The notes under the pieces are model-generated. The model saw only the letters and a list, made by a program, of their open reading frames with translations, made no database searches and was not told where the DNA came from. Shown here piece after piece: positions 56,901 to 64,000 of a stretch of DNA of 64,000 bases. Each line of letters starts with the position of its first letter. Position 1 is the first letter of the stretch. Location: positions 1,302,001-1,366,000 of the forward strand of contig OY752146.1 of the NCBI GenBank assembly GCA_963573315.1, given 5' to 3'. Origin of the DNA: Entomortierella parvispora (lineage: Eukaryota; Mortierellomycota; Mortierellomycetes; Mortierellales; Mortierellaceae). The translations under genes were made by a program, and so were the position numbers.

Positions 56901-57560
56901 GGAGGAGACAAGGCCATTGGACCCATCTCCGCTGCCCCCCACGGATCGGCCTCAATCTTGCCCATCTCATGGGCTTATGTCAAGATGATGGGAGGCGAGG
57001 GAATTAAGAGCGCCACCGAGGTTGCTCTTTTGAACGCCAACTACATGGCTCATCGCCTTGGCAAGCACTACAAGGTCCTCTTCACCAACGAGAACGGCAT
57101 GTGCGCTCACGAGTTTATCATTGACATCCGTCCCTTTGGCTCCGTTGGAGTTGAGGCTATTGATATTGCCAAGCGTCTTCAGGATTATGGTTTCCATTCG
57201 CCCACTATGTCCTGGCCCGTGCCCAACACGCTCATGATTGAGCCCACCGAATCTGAGGGCAAGGAAGAGCTCGACCGTTTCTGCGATGCCATGATTGCTA
57301 TCCGTGCGGAGATTCAAGATATCCAGGACGGCAAGCAGCCTCAGAAGGACAACGTCCTTAACAATGCTCCCCATACCTTGGCTGTCTTGATGAAGGATGA
57401 CGAGTTCTGGAAGAACAAGTCGTACTCTCGTCTCCAGGCCGCCTACCCCTTGCCTTACCTCCACAAGTTCAAGCTTTTCCCCACTGTCTCCCGCATTGAT
57501 GACAGCTATGGTGATCGCAACTTGGTCTGCTCTTGCCCTCCCATGAGCGACTACGAGTAA
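53975..57560 (+). CDS. GCV2: Mitochondrial glycine dehydrogenase (decarboxylating), P-protein
   Basis: PLP-dependent P-protein of the glycine cleavage system, which decarboxylates glycine and passes the aminomethyl group to the H-protein lipoyl arm. Exons are 53975-54447, 54852-55188 and 55314-57560, giving 1018 aa, the normal two-domain eukaryotic length. The N-terminus ([20 protein letters not shown]) is a basic mitochondrial presequence. Motifs are [87 protein letters not shown] and [20 protein letters not shown] with the PLP lysine. C-terminal [16 protein letters not shown] is also conserved. Confidence 0.98.
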
Positions 57561-57825
57561 ACAGTCCATGTTTACACGCCACACCTCCCAGCAAACGAGC
57601 CGGATCGAATGAAGGAATGAGAGACATCGCCTACAGAAGAAATGCATTACGAATCCTTGATGACTTTTTATTTTATTTTTTACCCATAGACGACTTTTTC
57701 CTTCTATTCTTTCCCTTTCAGCATCATCATCTTCATATATCTACCATGTACAATAAACTCTAAATATCTAAAACTTTCCGTTCGCGCCAATTTTACACTG
57801 TAGCTCTCTTTCACTCTTTTGTCCC

Positions 57826-59964
57826 ATGTCTTCCTTTCAGATGCTTGTCACTGTTGACTCGACTCCCATTGCTTTAAAAGAAGACTCGTTGCTTTCGCCG
57901 ATCCGATCGGATGAACTCAGTCAGGAGTTTGACCTAGAGGGAGATCAAGTCGTGAGGCCAGCAGTCCAAACACCCACATCCTTTTGCCACCAACCTCTGT
58001 CTTCAGCGTCCATAATCATGACCGACTTGTCATCTGTGGCTCTTTTTGATGACGATTGTTACGCTGATGGACAGTCATCCTGGCGTCCTGCAGTTAACAA
58101 CACTATCGAGAAGGATGATCTGGTCCCTAACCAGGAGAACGACCTTGCTATGGGTTGTACCGAGACTCTCAGGGAGCAGGAGAAGGGACAGGGAATCTCC
58201 GAGACTTTCTCTGTTGATATCTTTGATAGCTATGACTGGTCAGAGACTGAAATGTCGAGTGGTATGACTGCACTGCCGAGGCCGTTGAGCACATCGACTC
58301 TTTTCTCGTCCGAACTAGTGGAAGCTCCCAACTGTCCAGAATACTTGACGCCACCGTCTCTATCCCTCTCCACATCAGAGGATTTCGACTACGATACATT
58401 CTGCTCGGATCCAGCAGGGCAAGAGGCCGAATGTCCGAGATCTGGTCATCCTGACTCCCAAAACTGGGATCAAGAAAAGTCAGCCATCTTCATGGAGACA
58501 AAACTTCAGCCTCGTGAGTGGGTACTCGAGAAACTGGAGATGATGGTGGCGAAGGTCCTCTTCGACATGTCGCATCATTTTCCCCCAAAGGCTGAGACAC
58601 AGTCGAGGACAAAATCTGACGCAATCTCATACGACACTCAGTCCGGGGTGATTCGAAGGAAACGAGACTGGACAGACGGGTGCCATGGCAAGCACAACAG
58701 CAGCATACACGCACACCATTCAGGCAAAGTGTTGACGAAAACGGCATGGTACGGGGCCTGCAACATTGGCACCTTCGAGCCGACAATTCGTATAGCCAGT
58801 CTTATTCACGAAAACGTGCTACAAGGCACGGTATCGACAAAACGCGACGTATTTTATCGCGATGTGCAATTATTTCGATCCCAGTCTACAGTGGACAGGA
58901 TCGTCGAAGATTTGGCATGCTCTTTGCAGGTACCTAGGTCATGCTTAAATGTCGTTGCAGGCGGTCGAAGTGCGGTTTACGGCTCAATTCGCATCTCTAC
59001 CAGGACAAGAAGGACAAACCAATGCAGTGCTATCGCGCCGAACTTTATTAATAACGACCCTGGCTGGCTTCAGAAAGATATTCTTCAGGAAATGAATACC
59101 AGCCATGCTACGTCGTCAGAGGCCAATGTGTCGATGGCAGAGAAGGACGGTAATCGTCAAGAGGGGGCTTTATCGAAGACCGATTTCAACACCCTTGTCA
59201 TGATCCCCGTGAGTATGGACGACATCCTTGAAGTTGAGATCCATCCTGGAACACGCTTTGTGCTCGTGGTGGAAAAAGAAGCAACGATGCACAATCTCAT
59301 ATCTTCTGGGTTCTGCGAATCCAGTGGACCCTGTATACTTTTGACAAGCAAAGGATACCCAGATCAGGCGTCTCGTAGACTTCTCCGACTTCTCTCAGAT
59401 ATGATCAGTGCCGGAGTTTGGTCGTCTGTACAGTTGGTGCCACGGTCAATTACACCATGTGTGTCTTTGCAACCGACGTTTTTCAAACTCGACAAGCCAA
59501 CGACGATTCCTCTCCTCGCTCTTGTAGATTGTGATCCTCATGGAATTGAGATCTTCTTGACGTACCGGTGTGGATCTATCCAGTCAGCGTACGACAACGC
59601 CAATCTTGCTATCCCGTCTATACATTGTATTGGGCAGATTGCCAGTGATTGGAGAGAGGTCCTTGGCGGGCCGCAAGAGGGCGGTATCGTGCCCAGCAAT
59701 ATCCAGGAGCAGTTTCGACGAGCCCTGATACCACTCACCCGCAAAGATAGAGTAAAGTTGGTCAAGCTCTTGACTTCGCACCCCCTTGTGAGGCGCCACA
59801 GTCGGTGGAGGAGTGAGATTTCAAGGATGTTGCACCTGAATCGGAAATCAGAGATACAAAGCCTTTGTCTGGTGGACAGCAGACAGCAGTCAGAGGTGGC
59901 TACGGTTCCTCCGCTGATTCAGTATCTGAATCGTAAGTTGTCGTCTGTGCACGAGTGGTTGTAG
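57826..59964 (+). CDS. SPO11: SPO11/Rec12-type meiotic topoisomerase-like protein (712 aa)
   Basis: Family that makes meiotic DNA double-strand breaks (archaeal Top6A-like). Intronless. The first roughly 220 residues are acidic, Ser-rich and not conserved, longer than usual for Spo11. Winged-helix part: STKRDVFYRDVQLFRSQSTV with the catalytic Tyr in FYRD. Toprim part: FVLVVEKEATMHNLISSGFC (metal-binding Glu), ILLTSKGYPDQASRRLLRLL and LALVDCDPHGIEIFLTYRCG (metal-binding Asp pair). All key residues are present, so it should be active. The start could also be the ATG at 57841, since TTTCAG just before it could be a 3' splice site of a leader intron. Confidence 0.92.
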   Translation: MSSFQMLVTVDSTPIALKEDSLLSPIRSDELSQEFDLEGDQVVRPAVQTPTSFCHQPLSSASIIMTDLSSVALFDDDCYADGQSSWRPAVNNTIEKDDLVPNQENDLAMGCTETLREQEKGQGISETFSVDIFDSYDWSETEMSSGMTALPRPLSTSTLFSSELVEAPNCPEYLTPPSLSLSTSEDFDYDTFCSDPAGQEAECPRSGHPDSQNWDQEKSAIFMETKLQPREWVLEKLEMMVAKVLFDMSHHFPPKAETQSRTKSDAISYDTQSGVIRRKRDWTDGCHGKHNSSIHAHHSGKVLTKTAWYGACNIGTFEPTIRIASLIHENVLQGTVSTKRDVFYRDVQLFRSQSTVDRIVEDLACSLQVPRSCLNVVAGGRSAVYGSIRISTRTRRTNQCSAIAPNFINNDPGWLQKDILQEMNTSHATSSEANVSMAEKDGNRQEGALSKTDFNTLVMIPVSMDDILEVEIHPGTRFVLVVEKEATMHNLISSGFCESSGPCILLTSKGYPDQASRRLLRLLSDMISAGVWSSVQLVPRSITPCVSLQPTFFKLDKPTTIPLLALVDCDPHGIEIFLTYRCGSIQSAYDNANLAIPSIHCIGQIASDWREVLGGPQEGGIVPSNIQEQFRRALIPLTRKDRVKLVKLLTSHPLVRRHSRWRSEISRMLHLNRKSEIQSLCLVDSRQQSEVATVPPLIQYLNRKLSSVHEWL

Positions 59965-59999
59965 AGGAAACGCGACTAAAAAATAAAGAAATGGCAAAT

Positions 60000-60005
60000 C
60001 ACGTG
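60000..60005. promoter_or_regulatory. CACGTG box upstream of NDUFB3
   Basis: CACGTG 106 bases upstream of the ATG. Confidence 0.4.
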
Positions 60006-60105
60006 GAGTGCAACTCGGATTCGGAAGCTCTTAGACCAATTGTCGGAAATCCGTCCGGATCATCATCTCTCTACCCCCCCACTCTCCTCTCCATTAATTC
60101 ACAAC

Positions 60106-60300
60106 ATGGCCTCATTTCAAGATCCCTGGGCTAAGCACCACGCCTGGCGCAAGCATGCTCTGTTCACCCGCTCTTCTCGCCTCGGAAGCATGTTCCCCGG
60201 TCTCGGAATCGCGACAGTCGCTTTTGCTGCTTACCTTGGATACGAGTACGTCACGGCGCCCAAGGTTGACGCTCACCACCACGGAGAGGCCCATCACTAA
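60106..60300 (+). CDS. NDUFB3: Complex I subunit NDUFB3/B12 (64 aa)
   Basis: Accessory subunit of mitochondrial NADH:ubiquinone oxidoreductase. Intronless 64 residues: MASFQDPWAKHHAWRKHALF, a basic linker, then the membrane helix GLGIATVAFAAYLGYEYV and a His-rich tail (DAHHHGEAHH). DPWAK-x-x-AWR followed by PG-GIATVAFAAY-GYEY is the family signature. It shows that this fungus keeps complex I. Located 141 bases after SPO11, same strand. Confidence 0.92.
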   Translation: MASFQDPWAKHHAWRKHALFTRSSRLGSMFPGLGIATVAFAAYLGYEYVTAPKVDAHHHGEAHH

Positions 60301-61463
60301 GGTCGGCGGTCTCTTTTGCGACTGAACGATACAGAACGAAACGACGCGATATAGAGAATGCCGGATGAGGTCGAGAAGGACGATGGAATGGAAGACGTGT
60401 GGAACTCTTTCTTTTTTTACAATGATGCATGGACGATGGAGAGCGGTGGTAGTTTGAGTCAAGGGATTCTGGAGGAAAGCAGATGGACAAAGTCGAATTT
60501 GAATACAGGAAAGGAAAAAGCAAGATGCATATTGGGAGTCAATGCTCTAAGAAGGGGACTTCTTTGACTATTGTCTAATATACCTTTGGGTAAGTTTTCT
60601 CTATTCTTTTTTCTATTTTTCTTTTTTGGTTCTTTTTTGGTGCCAAACACGATCGTGGATCACCTGTCGAAAAGGATCAGTAATGAGGACTGCAAATAGC
60701 TGCCGAGATAATCGGGCAGCGATATACATATCGTGGAAACATGAGATAAGACGGCCGACACCTCGGCAATATCGCTCAAGGAACTTTGGCTCTGGAGATT
60801 TCATTGCAACAATTGGTGATGGAAGCTGTCTCTTGCAGAAAGGATCATGGCTAATGATTGTTTTTTTTATTTCCATGTTTCTGTCTGCTTAGCCCATAAC
60901 ATCTTGACAGACCTGGAATATACATCAGGATCGACGCCTGTGTAGTTTTGTGATCTTTTGGTTTATTCTCTTCAGTTCTCGGACAACAGCAACTGCTCGC
61001 ACCCTCGATCCCAAGACGAAAGAGCAAAGCACGGACGATTAGACCGGAACCCGACTTGCAAAAGCAAATAATAAAGATAAAGACATTGTACTTGACAAGT
61101 GCACAAAGACAGGCAAGTATAGGAAGGCAGCAGGCAACAAAAATCCCGCACTGTGCGCTTGCAAAGGCGGATGTCAACAAATCGGGTGGCTTGGCCCGCT
61201 GCTGCTGGTGCCTGTCCCCTGTTCCCTTTGGTGTCTCTGTCGGTCTCCGAAAGAGGGAAAATGGTCTCCGAAGAGTGAGGGAGAAAGAGAGAGACACTCT
61301 TCGCAGACAGGGGTGACTTCGTCCTCTCCTTCCTTCCCTCTCCACCTTGCCTTTCACCTTCTCTCCCTCCTCCCCTCTCTTTTCTCCCTTCCTCTCTTCC
61401 TCCCTTCCTCCCTTCTCCACTCATTGTCTCCTCCCCTCTCCCTTCATTGTCTCCTCCCCCACA
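60301..61463. other. Intergenic region upstream of TypA
   Basis: About 1.2 kb, with a long pyrimidine-rich leader (61320-61460). No gene seen. Confidence 0.45.
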
Positions 61464-64000
61464 ATGTTTGCTCTTCGTCCTGCCCTCAGGAATGTCAACT
61501 TGAACAAGTTGTCCTTCCCTTCCTCCAGGACCTTGACCACCGTCTCCTCCTCTTCCTCCTCGAATGCCCGTCCCCTTCTCAGGAATGCTGCCAGGATTCA
61601 AGGCCAGCGTCTAAGCATGCTCATGGCCAGGACCTCTTTTGGTGGCGTTGCCCCTGCCACCGGCTCTCAGGTTCTTCGTCGATGCTACTCGTTGAACGCT
61701 GCAGCTCAAGAGGAGACCCCTGTTCTCTCTGTCCAAGATATGATGCCAGTCGAGAACATCCGCAACATTGCCATTATTGGTAAGGGTCTAAACTCACTCT
61801 GCGGTTCTCCCTCTCTTTCGAGGGAGTGTTTTAAGAGATATCTGGCCGCTTCCCAGCAGATCCCCAAACCATGCGTTGTAACTTTGGGCTGACCTCTTTT
61901 TTTTTTTTTTTTTTTTTGTTTTTGCTTGGACACTGTAGCTCACGTCGATCACGGAAAGACTTCCCTCGTCGACAAGTTGTTGGCTCAGTCAGGAGAGGCC
62001 TTGGGATCGACCCGTGTCATGGATTCAAACACCTTGGAAAAGGAGAGAGGAATCACCATTCTCAGCAAGGTCACCTCAGTCGTTTACAACACCACCGATA
62101 ACCAGGCCATGAAGATCAACATTGTCGGTAAGTCGTTACACCATTACAGGAATTTAGAGATCGTTCACTCGCATGCTAGGGCAACGGAATACTAACTTTG
62201 ACCTCCTTCTAACAGATACTCCCGGACACGCTGATTTTGGTGGAGAGGTCGAGCGTATCTTGTCCATGGTCGATGGTGTTGCTTTGATTGTTGGTAGGTT
62301 TTCATCTGTGTGTCTTGTGGATCTTCTTGTCCAGAGCACCTCGCTCTCACATAAACCGTGGTTGCTAATCTCTTTGGACTTCTCGAAATTATAGATGCCA
62401 GTGAAGGACCAATGACCCAGACGAAGTTCGTCTTGAACAAGGCCTTGTCGTTGGGTCTTCGTCCTCTTGTAGTCCTTAACAAGGTTGATCGCCCAACCTC
62501 TCGTGTAGATGTTGTTGATGGGTTGTTGCTCGATTTGTTCGGATCCCTTGGAGCCACGGACGAGCAAATGGATTACCCCATCATTTATGCCAGTGCCAAG
62601 GAGGGCTGGGCTACCCGTGACATCGACGCTGCGCGGGAGAACATGAGACCTTTGTTGGATCTCATTGTTGAGCATGTCCCTGCGCCAAAGGTTGATCGCT
62701 CGGACACTTTCAAAATGTTGGTAACCCAGATCGACAGCAATCCTTACCTTGGAAAGTGCTTCCTGGGCAAGATTACTGGAGGGGTTTTGAAGATCGGAGA
62801 CAAGATGCAGGCTCTGAGCCCTGAGGGCAAGCAGACAGAATCAGGACGTGTCACCAAGATTTTTGTGCGCCGTGGATTGGAGATGATTCCTGTCGATGAG
62901 GCTGGTGCTGGAGATATTGTCACGGTCTCTGGTATTGCCAATGCTTCCGTCAACTCGACTCTTTGCGACCTTACTGTCACGGAACCTCTTCCAGTAAGTC
63001 AACCATTGTATTCTACGTTTGCTTACTCTCGCCACTGAAAAAACTTGCCACTAACTAATTTACGTTTTGATTTCTGTCTATAGTCCAACCCCATTGATCC
63101 TCCCACCATTGCCATGAAGTTCTCTGTCAACGACTCGCCATATGCAGGAGAGGAGGGCAAGAATTTGACCTCAAACATGATCAAAGACCGCTTGTTGAAG
63201 GAGGCAGAGACCAACGTTGCCCTCCAGGTCATTGAGTCTGAGAACAAGGAAGCCTTTGAGGTCCGTGGACGTGGAGAGTTGCAGCTTGGTGTTTTGATCG
63301 AGACTATGCGTCGCGAAGGTTTTGAGCTCTCGGTCTCCCCCCCTCGTGTAGTCTTCAAGGAGGAGGATGGTCAGCGTTTGGAGCCCATCGAAGAAGTGAC
63401 CATTGACGTCGGATCTCAGTACACTGGAACCATTATTGAGAAGTTGAGCAAGCGCAAGGCTGAGTTGAAGGCTTTTGATGAGAACGGCGACAAGACCCGT
63501 CTGGTCTTTGAGTGCCCTACCCGCGGTTTGCTCGGATATTCCGCAGAGTTCAAGAATGACACCAGTGGAGACGGCACATTGAACCACACTTTCTTGGAGT
63601 ACGCTCCTTTCAAGGGAGGTCTGGAGAGAACCCGCAAGGGATCCTTGGTGGCGATGGGAACCGCTGGATCCGCCACCTCTTATGCTTTGAACTTGATTGA
63701 GCCACGCGGAAAGCTGTTTGTCCGTCCCGGTGACAAAGTCTATGCTGGCATGGTCATCGGCGAATCATCCAGAGCTGGAGATTTGGAGGTCAACCCCACC
63801 CGCGCCAAGCAGGTGACCAACATTCGTACGGTCGCCAAGGATGACAACATTGTGTTGAGACCCCCAGTGGAGATGAGTTTGGAGTCCATGATCTCTTACA
63901 TTGCAGGCGATGAGGTCTTGGAGATCACCCAGTCATCTCTTCGTATCAGAAAGAGAGAGTTGGACGCCAACAAGCGTCGCCAGAACTTGCGTCACAACAG
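61464..64000 (+). CDS. TypA/BipA-family translational GTPase, mitochondrial, 3' end cut
   Basis: Ribosome-associated GTPase related to bacterial TypA/BipA. Exons are 61464-61779, 61939-62127, 62216-62293, 62395-62993 and 63084 to the window end, with consistent phases. The first roughly 80 residues are basic and Ser-rich ([20 protein letters not shown]), a mitochondrial presequence. G1 is [16 protein letters not shown], the switch region is [12 protein letters not shown]3 [17 protein letters not shown]4 VLNKVDRP, then domain 2, and [20 protein letters not shown] with SPPRVVFK. Further on, [14 protein letters not shown] and [19 protein letters not shown] distinguish TypA from LepA/Guf1. The C-terminal few residues lie outside the window. 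Confidence 0.96.
61897..61917. repeat. T-run in TypA intron 1
   Basis: About 20 T in a row close to the intron 1 acceptor. Confidence 0.8.

Noticed and set aside
55830-56942. 370-codon open frame antisense to GCV2
   Set aside because: Mirror of a strongly conserved enzyme. Codon bias in the GCV2 frame leaves the opposite strand open, and the translation has no recognisable domain.
1-64000. CRISPR arrays, rRNA genes or operons
   Set aside because: No regularly spaced repeats, no rRNA sequence, and introns throughout show eukaryotic DNA.

Overview
The window is nuclear DNA of a filamentous early-diverging fungus. Nearly every gene has short GT-AG introns, mostly about 80 to 110 bases, with T-rich acceptors. 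The gene set is fungal: an F-box/LRR-like protein, a C2 protein fused to a chitin-binding module, GCV2, PRE3, LSM12, BMT2 and MAK11. Complex I subunits, a mitochondrial TypA-type GTPase and a Fanzor-type nuclease gene fit Mucoromycota. Mortierellomycotina is the best guess from protein flavour. All exon joins were read by eye from splice sites and reading frame.

Layout. 1-1.6 kb: 3' part of a peroxisomal acyl-CoA thioesterase. 1.6-6.6 kb: a large broken palindrome holding two inverted copies of RPL36 and three copies of an unrecognised small-protein gene. 6.6-16 kb: an F-box/LRR-like protein, the rRNA methyltransferase BMT2, LSM12, a single-pass membrane protein and the Fe-S assembly factor CIA2. 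16.3-19.1 kb: a Mutator-like (MULE) transposase with all catalytic motifs. 19.4-24.1 kb: a small mitochondrial-type protein, proteasome beta-1 and SNW1/SKIP. 24.2-29.7 kb: a very large Fanzor-type (eukaryotic TnpB-like) RuvC nuclease locus with an unrecognised upstream coding region and in-frame stop codons. 30.4-32.4 kb: a SANT/Myb protein. 33.2-36.6 kb: two tandem C2-domain genes, the second ending in a CBM5/12-like chitin-binding module. 37-37.6 kb: a probably broken coiled-coil gene. 38-39.1 kb: a secreted four-repeat protein. 41.1-47.9 kb: a giant low-complexity protein with paired hydrophobic segments. 48-53 kb: MAK11, a METTL6-type tRNA methyltransferase and a low-molecular-weight phosphatase. 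54-64 kb: mitochondrial glycine dehydrogenase, SPO11, NDUFB3 and TypA/BipA, which runs off the window.

The host genes are ordinary housekeeping genes: ribosome production (RPL36 x2, BMT2, MAK11), mitochondria (GCV2, NDUFB3, TypA), RNA processing, Fe-S assembly and proteolysis. Several have a CACGTG box about 80 to 160 bases upstream of the start. The least ordinary parts are the Fanzor locus, the RPL36 palindrome, the three-copy small-protein family, and the MULE with a GC-AG intron in its catalytic domain.
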